Source: Corynebacterium oculi (GTDB lineage Bacteria > Actinomycetota > Actinomycetes > Mycobacteriales > Mycobacteriaceae). From it: a stretch of DNA of 64,000 nt. Of this stretch, positions 8,085-15,670 are shown in pieces. Where the stretch lies: NCBI RefSeq assembly GCF_001412105.1, contig NZ_LKST01000001.1, positions 248,001 through 312,000 of the forward strand, written 5' to 3'. Numbering within the stretch: the first letter of the stretch is position 1; the number at the start of each line of letters is the position of its first letter. Position numbers and translations under genes: made by a program. A model generated the notes under the pieces. It did not search any database. It saw only the letters and a program-made list of their open reading frames with translations, and was not told the DNA's origin.

Positions 8085-9980
8085 ATGGCGAAGGGACGCA
8101 TACCGGAAAGCGATATTCAGGCGATCCGGGAGCGCACGCCCATCGAGGAGATCGTGGGGGAATACGTGCAGCTCAAACCGGGAGGCTCGGATTCGCTCAA
8201 GGGGCTTTCCCCCTTTAAAGATGAGAAAACCCCGTCCTTCCACGTGCGGCCCAACCGGGGCTATTATCACTGCTTTTCCACGGGCAAGGGCGGCGATGTG
8301 TTCTCCTTTCTCATGGAGATGGAGCACATCACGTTTCCCGAGGCCGTGGAGTACTGCGCGGAGAAGATCGGCTACCAGATCAATTATCAGGGGGGCGGCC
8401 CGGGGCGGCGGGAGGAGCCGGGCACTCGGCAGCGGCTCATCGCGGTCAACAAGGCCGCGCACCAGTTTTATCGGGAGCAGCTGGAAACGGAGCAGGCCGC
8501 CCCGGCGCGGCAATTCCTGCTGGATAGGGGGTTCTCCCAGGAACACATCTATGCCTTTGAATGCGGATACGCCCCCGAGGGCTGGGACACCGCCACCAAG
8601 GTGCTCCTGGCCAAGGGATTTAGCTTCAAGGAACTAGAGGCCGCCGGGGTTTCCAAGATGGGCAAGAGGGGGCCCATCGATCAATTCCACCGCCGCCTGC
8701 TGTGGCCCATCAAGAACATGTCCGGGGACGTGATCGGCTTTGGGGCCCGCAAGCTCTTTGAGGATGACAAGCTGGGTAAATATATGAATACCCCGGATAC
8801 CCTGCTGTATCACAAATCCAAGGTGCTCTTTGGCCTGGATCAGGCGAAAAAGAGCATTGCGGCGGGGCATCAGGCCGTGGTGGTGGAGGGCTATACGGAC
8901 GTGATGGCCATGCACGCCGCCGGAGTCACCGCCGCCGTGGCCTCCTGCGGCACCGCCTTTGGCGACGAGCACCTGCAAATGCTGCGGCGGCTCATGCTGG
9001 ACGATCACTACTTCCGCGGCGAACTCATCTACACCTTTGACGGCGATGAGGCCGGGCAGAAGGCCGCCATGCGGGCCTTCGAGGGGGATCAGAAGTTCAC
9101 CGGGCAGTCCTTTGTCTCCGTGGCTCCCGAAGGCATGGACCCCTGCGATCTGCGCCTGGAAAAGGGCGATAGCGCGGTGCGCGACCTCGTGGCCGATCGC
9201 GTGCCCATGTTCGAGTTCGTGGTGCGCTCCATGCTCGCCCAATACTCCTTGGACACGGTGGAGGGGCGCCTTCAAGCGCTGCGCCGAACGGTTCCCGTGG
9301 TGGCGGGAATCCGCGACCGCGTTCTGCAAAGCGAATACGCCCGCCTGCTCTCCGGGTGGATCGGTTGGTCCGACCCCAACGAGGTGCTCAAACAGGTGCG
9401 GCAGGAGGCCGCGCGCCCCAAGAAGGCGGAGCCGCGCCGGGCCCGGCGTTTCGACGCCGCCGCGAGCGAACCCCTGCCGCAGGGGGCGTCGATAGTCATG
9501 CCCAATCCGCGGAACCCGGCGCTGTGGCCGGAGCGGGAATCGCTGAAACTGGCGCTGCAGTACCCGGAACTCACCGGCGGCTACTTTGACGGCATGGGCA
9601 AGGAAGCCTACACCCACCCGGCCTATCGGGCGGTACGCATCGCTATCGCGGAGGCGGGGGGGTGCGCCTCCGCGCAGAGCGGCGCGCAGTGGATCGCGCG
9701 GGTCTCCGATCGCATGGCCGATCTCACCGGACGCTCGCTGGTGTCCGAGTTAGCGGTGGAGGATCTGTGCATGGAGGAGGCTCAGATGAGCAGGTACGCG
9801 GATTCGGTGTTGTCCCGGTTGCAGGAGGTACAGGTGGGCAACCAGATTGCGGAATTGAAGGGGCAATTGCAGCGCATGCGCCCCTCGGACGACGAGGTGA
9901 CCTATAACTCGCTCTTTGAGGATTTGGTGGCCCTGGAAAAGGCCCGCCGCGATCTCCAGGACAGGGCGCTGCGCGGCTGA
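8085..9980 (+). CDS. dnaG: DNA primase with degenerate zinc-binding domain
   Basis: 631-residue replicative primase. The order is N-terminal CHC2-type domain (about 1-100), RNA polymerase core with TOPRIM (AVVVEGYTDVMAMHAAG; TFDGDEAGQKAAMRA) and a C-terminal helicase-interaction domain. Canonical primases chelate zinc with Cys-His-Cys-Cys (CPFHDEK ... YHCFGCG). Here the equivalents are Ser42, Lys45, Cys63 and Thr66 (LSPFKDEK; YHCFSTG), so three of four ligands are missing although the fold sequence is otherwise conserved. The TOPRIM catalytic residues are intact. The ATG at 8085 has GGAGG close upstream. Essential gene, so the altered zinc site must be tolerated. Confidence 0.96.
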   Translation: MAKGRIPESDIQAIRERTPIEEIVGEYVQLKPGGSDSLKGLSPFKDEKTPSFHVRPNRGYYHCFSTGKGGDVFSFLMEMEHITFPEAVEYCAEKIGYQINYQGGGPGRREEPGTRQRLIAVNKAAHQFYREQLETEQAAPARQFLLDRGFSQEHIYAFECGYAPEGWDTATKVLLAKGFSFKELEAAGVSKMGKRGPIDQFHRRLLWPIKNMSGDVIGFGARKLFEDDKLGKYMNTPDTLLYHKSKVLFGLDQAKKSIAAGHQAVVVEGYTDVMAMHAAGVTAAVASCGTAFGDEHLQMLRRLMLDDHYFRGELIYTFDGDEAGQKAAMRAFEGDQKFTGQSFVSVAPEGMDPCDLRLEKGDSAVRDLVADRVPMFEFVVRSMLAQYSLDTVEGRLQALRRTVPVVAGIRDRVLQSEYARLLSGWIGWSDPNEVLKQVRQEAARPKKAEPRRARRFDAAASEPLPQGASIVMPNPRNPALWPERESLKLALQYPELTGGYFDGMGKEAYTHPAYRAVRIAIAEAGGCASAQSGAQWIARVSDRMADLTGRSLVSELAVEDLCMEEAQMSRYADSVLSRLQEVQVGNQIAELKGQLQRMRPSDDEVTYNSLFEDLVALEKARRDLQDRALRG

Positions 9981-9993
9981 TCCTCCTAGCCTT

Positions 9994-10236
9994 TTAGTCC
10001 TCGTCCGGCTCCAGGATCGTGCTGGAATCATCCCGGCGTAGGTTTTTGACCTCCCGCATGCGCGGCTGGGGATCAAGCCGATCGGCCAGGGCCTTGCGCC
10101 CGGCCTTGAGGGCGTTCTGGGTGACCTCGGAGTTGATGGTGGTCTGGTAGCCCTTTTTGATCTGTTCGTAGCGCTTGCGCCCGGCCTTGGTGCCAAAAAC
10201 ATAACCGGCGGCGGCGCCGATAACGAGCTGGATCAT
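9994..10236 (-). CDS. Small YtxH-like membrane-associated protein
   Basis: 80 residues from ATG 10236 (a TTG three codons upstream is the alternative). It starts with a short Gly/Ala-rich hydrophobic segment (MIQLVIGAAAGYVFGTKAGRKRYEQIK) of the kind seen in YtxH-type proteins, followed by a basic helical region and an acidic tail (EPDED). Function unknown. It converges with dnaG, 13 bp between stop codons. The next feature upstream is the left end of the integrative element. Confidence 0.65.
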   Translation of the reverse strand: MIQLVIGAAAGYVFGTKAGRKRYEQIKKGYQTTINSEVTQNALKAGRKALADRLDPQPRMREVKNLRRDDSSTILEPDED

Positions 10237-10411
10237 GGCGGTCAACGTCCTAACTGATCGCGGGGACAGGGCAGGGGACTCCCGCGAGGGGAGTCACGCT
10301 TGGGTATATCTTACAGTCCCGGCGGTTCCTCGGCCTGCGGTGGCGGCGGGAAAGCAGGCGAAAACCACCCCCGGCGCCCTTATCCGGCGCGCTGGGGTGG
10401 TGAAGGAAAAC

Positions 10412-10454
10412 GTGGGGCCACCGGGGCTCGAACCCGGGACCTGCGGATTATGAG
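10412..10454 (-). repeat. Left att site: displaced tRNA 3' half
   Basis: On the minus strand this reads as an anticodon loop with CAT, 3' anticodon stem, T arm and acceptor strand ending TGGCCCCA, with no 5' half attached. It matches the tRNA at 15125-15198 at 38 of 43 positions; the longest identical runs are CGGATTATGAG and GGGGCTCGAACCC. It is what remains when an integrase inserts into a tRNA 3' end and the element supplies a new 3' half. Confidence 0.8.
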
Positions 10455-10511
10455 CTAGCGGCTCAGGTTGGGGTCGATTCCGGGCTGATCCATCAAGGAG
10501 AAGTCCAGATC

Positions 10512-12164
10512 ATGGCTAACCTAAACCCCGGAGGCGAGCGGGCGGCGGAGCAGGCGCAGACGAGGCAGCAGGGCGACGGGGTACGGCAGACCGGCGGCAC
10601 GCCGCACGCGGCCGTAGCAACGCCAAGTTGCGACCCCATAGACCAGCAGCCGCAGGCGCGCCGCACCGCCGAAACCGCCGCCCCGGAGCGCCCCCGAGAG
10701 GGGGGCGCGGAGGGGGATCTTGATAGTAATAAGAGTTATTGCTGCCACCCCCTACGACCAGCGGAAATAGAAGCAGAGCTAAAACGGGCGGAGCGCCGCG
10801 AAGAACGGTGGTTGGCACGATCGAGGTTGTGGGCGGCAAGCACGTTGAGGGGGGTTCGGTACTGCGGAAGGTTGATTACCGATGACATGCCGGGCGTGGG
10901 GGTCAAGCGGTTCCAAGGGGCATCTGGGTTCATTGGACTAGCGACATGTTCATCAGTGTGGGTGTGTCCAAGATGTTCAGCAGTGATCGCTATGAAGCGG
11001 ACACGGGAGATTGGTTCCGCGATTGAACAGTGCCAAGTAGAAGGCGGCGAGGTCTACCTGATCACGTTGACCGTGCGGCATCATGCCGGGCAATCCCTAC
11101 AGGATGTGTGGGAAGCAGTTTCAGCAGGTTGGCGTGGTGTTACGGGGAACACGAGGTGGACGGGGCGCAAAAAGCGAGGCACAGAAGGAGAGCGTGACCG
11201 GCTTGGCGTTGCAGGTACGGCTCGTGTTGTGGAGGCAACCCATGGAGACAACGGGTGGCATGTCCATGTTCATGCGCTGGTGTTTTTAGAGAAGCCACTG
11301 ATCGATACCTTTTCCGCAGACCTGCTGGGTATGCCACCACGTACTGATGAAGAAGAAGCGAAGGGAAAAGGAAAAGCGATTTCCCGGATCGCTAAGGTTC
11401 TTGGACTACCGGAGAACGAGGTAAGCGATGCCGCGCAAGAGGCAGTGTTGCGTACTTACCTTGGATCTATGTGGGCGCGGTGGTGGATCGATGCGGTGAA
11501 GAAAGCCGGGTTTGCTAGCCCAGGGCACCAAGGTTTCGATATACGCCGTATTTCTGATGGGGGCAATGAATACCTAGGAGACTATCTTGTGAAGAACTCG
11601 TACACCCCAGCTGAGAAATTAGGAATTGAAGTAGCGTCCGGTATGCACACGAAGAAAGGAGGAGGGCGCACTCCTTTTCAAATTCTTGCCGACGCGATTG
11701 AAGAGCAGCCCAAATTTGGTTTTCCTTTACCTAAGGGGTCAATATTCCACCATATTGGCGAAAATGAATACTTGCTTGTGGAAACAAAAACCGGTGAAGT
11801 GGTGGAGATGAGGGCGAAAAAGTCATGGCGACTATGGCACGAGTGGGAGCGTGTTTCCAAGGGGAAACGTCAGATCATGTGGTCCAGGAGGGTGAAGAAA
11901 AACATAAGGTCACACCATGAAATGTGGAATAGGATCCTGGATGCGCGCGGTCAAGAGATGAGCGACCAGGAGATCGCGGAACAGGGCACATTGGATGATG
12001 AGTTTCTCGGAGAAATCTCGAGGGAGTCCTGGTATAAAAATTTGACATGGCGACCGTCATTAATTTCCGGACTGTTGGAATCTCTAGATAACGCAGGAGA
12101 AAAGGAAGCCCGATCTACGCTTATCCGGTGGGCGGATGAACATGGCGTTGAGCTTAATTCGTAA
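10512..12164 (+). CDS. Rolling-circle replication initiator of the integrated element
   Basis: 550 residues. The catalytic core has the HUH metal motif WHVHVHALVF (His250-His254 region) and a downstream tyrosine motif NEYLGDYLVK (Tyr354/Tyr358), the layout of rolling-circle Rep endonucleases. A CxxC pair in SSVWVCPRCSAVIAMKR (about 148-163) precedes it. The first ~75 residues are low-complexity and strain-specific in look, and the true start could be a later codon. ATG 10512 is chosen because GGAG lies upstream and no better start is seen. The GC content drops clearly after about 10,730, indicating foreign origin. It should nick the element's origin and drive replication of the excised circle. 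Confidence 0.85.
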   Translation: MANLNPGGERAAEQAQTRQQGDGVRQTGGTPHAAVATPSCDPIDQQPQARRTAETAAPERPREGGAEGDLDSNKSYCCHPLRPAEIEAELKRAERREERWLARSRLWAASTLRGVRYCGRLITDDMPGVGVKRFQGASGFIGLATCSSVWVCPRCSAVIAMKRTREIGSAIEQCQVEGGEVYLITLTVRHHAGQSLQDVWEAVSAGWRGVTGNTRWTGRKKRGTEGERDRLGVAGTARVVEATHGDNGWHVHVHALVFLEKPLIDTFSADLLGMPPRTDEEEAKGKGKAISRIAKVLGLPENEVSDAAQEAVLRTYLGSMWARWWIDAVKKAGFASPGHQGFDIRRISDGGNEYLGDYLVKNSYTPAEKLGIEVASGMHTKKGGGRTPFQILADAIEEQPKFGFPLPKGSIFHHIGENEYLLVETKTGEVVEMRAKKSWRLWHEWERVSKGKRQIMWSRRVKKNIRSHHEMWNRILDARGQEMSDQEIAEQGTLDDEFLGEISRESWYKNLTWRPSLISGLLESLDNAGEKEARSTLIRWADEHGVELNS

Positions 12165-12201
12165 CCGGTTCTGGGTGTGGAAAAATTTCCAAGATTGGCT
12201 A

Positions 12202-12230
12202 TTGCACGCCCGACGAAAATGTGTTCTAAT
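12202..12230 (+). promoter_or_regulatory. Promoter of the element's transfer operon
   Basis: TTGCAC at 12202-12207 and TCTAAT at 12225-12230 are separated by exactly 17 bp, a good sigma-70-type promoter, about 64 bp before the GTG start at 12294. An imperfect hairpin (GAACCGT...ACGGGTC, about 12239-12258) follows in the leader. It would drive the three overlapping genes 12294-13970. Confidence 0.6.
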
Positions 12231-12293
12231 GTAGTCGCGAACCGTTCCCTACGGGTCGTGAATAGTAATTTTTAGTATGAAAGGAAAATATCC

Positions 12294-12680
12294 GTGTCCA
12301 AAAACGCACGAACTATTAAAGCGCCCTCAGTGCGCATCCTCCCCCTGGTTGATGTTGTGCCGCAGCCGCGTTACCGCTGGGAAAACGGCGAGCGCACCAA
12401 CGTCCAGGAGGTCACCCCGTCGGGTCGCCCGGCTTACCAAGTGCGCGACGTGCTGGTGATCTGGGAGGGGGAAGCTGAGATGGGCAACCTAGTCACCGCG
12501 ATAAGCGCTGAGCTTAACGGCGGCTATGTCTACGCCGTGGACCCCGACGCGGTGGTGACACTCGGGGCACGCACCGCAATGAACTCAACGTTCGCCGAGC
12601 AAACTATTACCGTGACTTCCGATGGGCTCAAGCCGGTATCGGATCTTCGCGAGGCGCTCTACGGGCAGGAGGCAGCGTAA
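12294..12680 (+). CDS. Unknown protein of the integrative element
   Basis: 128 residues starting at a GTG with AAAGGAAAA upstream. Not recognised. It is soluble, without signal peptide, helix-turn-helix or cysteine motif that I can identify. The middle (PAYQVRDVLVIWEGEAEMG) and the end (GLKPVSDLREALYGQE) look like an ordered alpha/beta domain. The stop codon overlaps the next ATG (TAATG), so it is the first gene of a tightly coupled operon with the transfer proteins. A transfer accessory or regulatory role is inferred from position only. Confidence 0.65.
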   Translation: MSKNARTIKAPSVRILPLVDVVPQPRYRWENGERTNVQEVTPSGRPAYQVRDVLVIWEGEAEMGNLVTAISAELNGGYVYAVDPDAVVTLGARTAMNSTFAEQTITVTSDGLKPVSDLREALYGQEAA

Positions 12681-13153
12681 TGGGTTTGCTAGTGCTAGTA
12701 GCGGGCATTGGTCTCGTGGTGTTGGGTTTGTTGGCGTCGAAGCTGGAGAAGTCCGACGAGGAGAAGGACACCTACGGCGGGATGAACAAGGCGGCGATGT
12801 CGGTCGATGACGAGGACTTCGTCAGCTTGTTCTCGAACACTAAGCGCGCCCGGGAGTTCTTCGACGCCACCGGTTGCTACGAGAAGGGGTTCGTTGACGA
12901 CGACGAGCCGAAGCGCTACTACCCCCAGAAGCGCTGCGTTGACCAGACCTCGACGGGCGTGGAGATCCTCTTCGACCTACCGCTGGGCATGCCCTTTGAA
13001 GAGTTCGAGAAGGCGATCGCCAAGGGTGGAGGACAGCTTGTGTTCGGCAAAGCCGAGCTACGGTGCGAACGGGTTGGGTTCGGACAAGCCAAGCTGACGC
13101 TGATTAGCCGCCCGCCTTTTTCTGGTCGCCTTACAGGGGATTTCCTTGAGTAG
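12680..13153 (+). CDS. Membrane-anchored N-terminal half of an FtsK/TraSA-like motor
   Basis: 157 residues. One hydrophobic helix at the N terminus (MGLLVLVAGIGLVVLGLLA) is followed by a charged linker and a domain (about 90-157) with TGVEILFDLPLGMPFEEFEKAI and later AKLTLISRPPF. The latter resembles the DNA-translocase beta region that normally precedes the ATPase motor in FtsK-type proteins. The next gene begins in the +1 frame, overlapping by 8 nt (TTGAGTAG), and starts exactly where the motor domain should begin. It probably supplies the membrane anchor and N-terminal region of a two-subunit transfer motor. On its own it would not be recognised. Confidence 0.6.
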   Translation: MGLLVLVAGIGLVVLGLLASKLEKSDEEKDTYGGMNKAAMSVDDEDFVSLFSNTKRAREFFDATGCYEKGFVDDDEPKRYYPQKRCVDQTSTGVEILFDLPLGMPFEEFEKAIAKGGGQLVFGKAELRCERVGFGQAKLTLISRPPFSGRLTGDFLE

Positions 13154-13970
13154 GCGGCTACGGTGGGCGCTCGACGAGGACGGCGAGGAGATCCTCTTCG
13201 CCCCCACAGTGGCGATGCACACCATCGTCGCCGGGGCTACGAGGTCGGGCAAGTCGAAGCTATCCCAGGCGATCCTGGTGCAGTTGGCGAGGTGCCCGGA
13301 GGTCGCGGTGTGCGGGGTTGATCCCGCCGGTGGGCTGCTCGCCCCCTTCGCCAGGCTTCGCCCCGAGGACGTCGTGGTAGGTTCCGGGATCCCCGCTTTG
13401 GAGAACGCCGTGAAGCTTATCGACCATCTCGTGGAGGTCATGGAGCAGCGCAACATGGGCTTGCTGGACCGCCTCGAGGAGAAGATGGACCATTTCTCCC
13501 CGGAGTGCCCGTTGATCGTTGTTGTACTCGAGGAGTACGCCGGGATGCTCGCCGCACTCGAGGCATGGGATAAGAAGCGCCAGAAGGGCTTTGTCCTTCA
13601 GGTTGGGCGTCTACTGCGCGAGGGTGCGAAGGCCGGGATCCGGGTTTTCACGGTGATCCAGCGCCCCGAGGCGGCGGTGCTTCACGATCGTGCCCAGTAT
13701 TCCCGGCGCATCAGCTGCAGGTTGGACAACGCGGATTCGGTCCGGATGCTCTTCGAGGATGCCAGCGCCCCGGTGGTTGCGAGGTTGGTCAACGTGCCAC
13801 CCGGGCAGGGCTTGGTCTGGGAGGCGGGATCTCCACCGAGATGGTTCCAAGCACCAGATCTGAACTACGCCCGGTATTGCGAGCTAATCTTTGACCGCTA
13901 TCGAGGTCCCACGCTCGGCTTGGGGGTATCGGGGGCAAGCCCCCGATCCTTGCGGGGTGTGGGGGAGTAG
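13146..13970 (+). CDS. FtsK/SpoIIIE-type DNA transfer ATPase (TraSA-like)
   Basis: 274 residues from a TTG at 13146 that overlaps the preceding stop codon. Walker A is GATRSGKS (residues 30-37) and Walker B is LIVVVLEEY (about 123-131). The later blocks LLREGAKAGIRVFTVIQRPE and ISCRLDNADSVRMLF are characteristic of the FtsK/TraB motor. In actinomycete elements this protein alone moves double-stranded DNA between mycelial or paired cells. Here it lacks its own membrane segment, which is found in the upstream overlapping gene. The C-terminal coding sequence runs through GC-rich hairpins (13928-13977), so the last ~20 residues may be functionally unimportant. Confidence 0.83.
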   Translation: MSRRLRWALDEDGEEILFAPTVAMHTIVAGATRSGKSKLSQAILVQLARCPEVAVCGVDPAGGLLAPFARLRPEDVVVGSGIPALENAVKLIDHLVEVMEQRNMGLLDRLEEKMDHFSPECPLIVVVLEEYAGMLAALEAWDKKRQKGFVLQVGRLLREGAKAGIRVFTVIQRPEAAVLHDRAQYSRRISCRLDNADSVRMLFEDASAPVVARLVNVPPGQGLVWEAGSPPRWFQAPDLNYARYCELIFDRYRGPTLGLGVSGASPRSLRGVGE

Positions 13971-14087
13971 CCCCCACCGATACACACCACACGCCCCCAC
14001 CAAGCAGCAGCGCAGGGTGATCACCCCAGCGCCACGACCAACACCACCTCCTCCCGTCCATGCCGGGGGACCGGGGGTATCCCCCGG
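13928..14087. repeat. Cluster of three perfect GC-rich hairpins
   Basis: Hairpin 1 at 13928-13947 has stems ATCGGGGGC/GCCCCCGAT with a 2-nt loop. Hairpin 2 at 13959-13977 has GTGGGGG/CCCCCAC with a 5-nt loop. Hairpin 3 at 14071-14087 has CCGGGGG/CCCCCGG around TAT. Hairpins 1 and 3 both include the string GGGGGTATC. They sit between the transfer ATPase and the integrase, where related elements carry cis-acting transfer (clt) or origin sequences. Termination is an alternative, although no T-runs follow. Confidence 0.6.
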
Positions 14088-14124
14088 GAAGAACCACAAC
14101 GAACCCATAAGGACAACGACATAC

Positions 14125-15042
14125 ATGAACACACAGGTCACACCACTTTTTGAACCATACGCACGAGACTGGCTTACCCTTCACCCCGTAGCCGAGCGCA
14201 CCCGCCAGGACTATTCCTCACTTCTCGACCGGATGCTCATCCCAGCATTCGGCGCCTACAGCTTGAGCGATATCGACTACCGCCTCATCCAGGAGTGGAC
14301 CAACCGCAGTGCCGAGCATTCCCATAGCCAAACCCGCCAGGCACTCACGGTGCTAAGCCAGATCCTTGATCTCGCGGAGAGGGAGGGGCACATCCAGCGC
14401 ACACCGATGCAGTGGGTGCGCCTCCCCTCGGCAACCCGGTCCTTACCTGATCCGCTTTCCCCCGAGGAGTTCCACCGTCTGGTGGAGGCGATGCCGACCA
14501 CGAGGGACCGTTTGATGAGCCTAGTGCTAGGACTTGGCGGGCTACGGTTCTCTGAGCTATCCGCCCTGGAGGTCCGCGATGTCCACGAGGACTATCTCAA
14601 CGTAGGAGCAGGGCTGCAGCCCCGCCGGGGAGGCGGACTTATCCGCAGCGACACCAAGGCTCACCGCCAGCGCCGCGTCTACCTACCCGAGGCGCTGCTT
14701 GACGAGCTGCAGTCCTACATCAAGGGCAAGCACGAGGAGGAGGTACTCTTCCCCTCGAGTACGGGCACCCCGGTTCATCGCGGTAATTGGGTCAAGAGGA
14801 TCCTGAAGCCGGCATGTAACCGAGCCGGGATTAAGCAGGTCACCCCGCATGCGCTCCGCGATACGTGCGCAACCCTGGCGCTGAGGCAGGGCGCCGCTCC
14901 CCAGGTTGTCGCGGCGCAACTAGGGCATACAGATGCTTCGGTGACGCTGAAGCACTACGCTGGTGTACTTGTTGGTGACCAAAAAAAATTAGCCGATGAC
15001 CTGGGACAACTTTTTGCCGAGTATTCCCAGACCGCCAGCTAA
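14125..15042 (+). CDS. Tyrosine integrase of the element
   Basis: 305 residues. N-terminal SAM-like core-binding domain (about 5-90), then the catalytic domain with Arg141 (GLGGLRFSELSAL), Lys178, His242 and Arg245 (TPHALRDTCATLAL), His268 (LGHTD) and the nucleophile Tyr278 (KHYAG). The full catalytic set is present. ATG 14125 is preferred: the open frame extends upstream through the hairpin cluster, but the sequence there is low-complexity and the ATG is followed by a normal integrase start. It lies 80 bp from the tRNA att site, the usual arrangement for integrases that use tRNA 3' ends. No excisionase-like small gene is adjacent. Confidence 0.93.
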   Translation: MNTQVTPLFEPYARDWLTLHPVAERTRQDYSSLLDRMLIPAFGAYSLSDIDYRLIQEWTNRSAEHSHSQTRQALTVLSQILDLAEREGHIQRTPMQWVRLPSATRSLPDPLSPEEFHRLVEAMPTTRDRLMSLVLGLGGLRFSELSALEVRDVHEDYLNVGAGLQPRRGGGLIRSDTKAHRQRRVYLPEALLDELQSYIKGKHEEEVLFPSSTGTPVHRGNWVKRILKPACNRAGIKQVTPHALRDTCATLALRQGAAPQVVAAQLGHTDASVTLKHYAGVLVGDQKKLADDLGQLFAEYSQTAS

Positions 15043-15052
15043 TTTTTTCGAA

Positions 15053-15086
15053 AGATCCGAACACCAGACAAAATGTTCCGGGATCT
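15053..15086. repeat. Imperfect inverted repeat between integrase and att site
   Basis: AGATCCGAAC (15053-15062) faces GTTCCGGGATCT (15075-15086): 10 paired bases with a two-base bulge and a 12-nt loop. It may terminate integrase transcription or be an arm-type integrase site next to the att core. Confidence 0.4.
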
Positions 15087-15123
15087 ACAACCAACCAAGA
15101 CCGTAGCACACAATCCTGATTGA

Positions 15124-15166
15124 GTGGGGCTACTGGGGCTCGAACCCAGGACCAACGGATTATGAG
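15124..15166 (-). repeat. Right att site (inside the intact tRNA)
   Basis: The 43-bp counterpart of 10412-10454, forming the 3' half of the tRNA from anticodon loop to discriminator. Differences from the left copy are at five positions, in the acceptor, T-arm and anticodon stem. The copy here pairs perfectly with the tRNA 5' half, as expected if it came with the element. Confidence 0.78.
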
Positions 15167-15198
15167 TCCGTAGCTCTAACCGACTGAGCTATAGCCCC
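15125..15198 (-). tRNA. tRNA with CAU anticodon (Met elongator or Ile2)
   Basis: On the minus strand: acceptor GGGGCTA pairs with TAGCCCC, D arm AGCTCAGTCGGTTAGAGCT, anticodon stem ACGGA/TCCGT around CTCATAA, T loop TTCGAGC. The anticodon CAT could be elongator methionine or lysidine-modified isoleucine; this cannot be decided by eye. Discriminator A at 15125, no encoded CCA. It is the integration target of the adjacent element. Confidence 0.9.
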
Positions 15199-15407
15199 TC
15201 CACCGTCTGAGGTGACCTGCGCGAACAGGCACCGCGTTTTTCGGCGCTACTCAGTATATACAGCCCCGATGGCTTGCCAAAGGTGGGGCCGGGTGCCCGG
15301 CGGTGCGGGGTGGGAGTAGCGGCAATGACCAGGCGATTTGCCCCTTTCTTTTGGGTGGAACTATAGTGAATCCTCGTTGCCGCCGAGGGGATCGGCGCAG
15401 ACGATAA

Positions 15408-15480
15408 TCCTCCATAGCTCAGTTGGCAGAGCATTCGACTGTTAATCGAAGGGTCACTGGTTCGAGCCCAGTTGGAGGAG
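15408..15480 (+). tRNA. tRNA-Asn (GUU)
   Basis: 73-nt cloverleaf: acceptor TCCTCCA/TGGAGGA, D arm AGCTCAGTTGGCAGAGCA, anticodon stem TTCGA/TCGAA with loop CTGTTAA (anticodon GTT), T loop TTCGAGC, discriminator G. No encoded CCA. Confidence 0.97.
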
Positions 15481-15490
15481 CAAAGATTAG

Positions 15491-15530
15491 CCTCCTGGCC
15501 GTGGATGACACTCCACCGTCGGGAGGTTTT
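15491..15530 (+). terminator. Terminator after tRNA-Asn
   Basis: CCTCC at 15491 pairs with GGAGG at 15522, with an inner GTGGA/TCCAC pairing, followed by TTTT. Placed 10 bp after the tRNA, so it most likely ends tRNA-Asn transcription. Confidence 0.6.
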
Positions 15531-15670
15531 CTGCGTGCGTGGGGTGGGTGGCTATGATTCTGGGCAAAGTTGCCCAGCGTTTACGGGCCTGTAACCGAGT
15601 GTTTACTTGGGTGCGGCAGGTTATATTGCGGAAAGACGGTCAGCGGGGCACCAGGAAAAGAGGGCACGGT

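Larger units (their letters stand above)
10412..15166. mobile_element. Mini integrative element (AICE-like) in a CAU tRNA gene
   Basis: A 4.75-kb block bounded by two 43-bp imperfect repeats of a tRNA 3' half (10412-10454 and 15124-15166, 38 of 43 identical). Gene content in order: rolling-circle Rep, two unknown proteins, FtsK/TraSA-like motor, tyrosine integrase beside the intact tRNA. This is the module set of actinomycete integrative and conjugative elements: replication initiator, FtsK-type double-stranded DNA transfer protein and tRNA-specific integrase, with no relaxase or type IV secretion. I see no excisionase gene. Part of the rep gene (about 10,800-12,250) is visibly lower in GC than the chromosome. 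Boundaries beyond the repeats are not provable from one genome. Confidence 0.82.
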
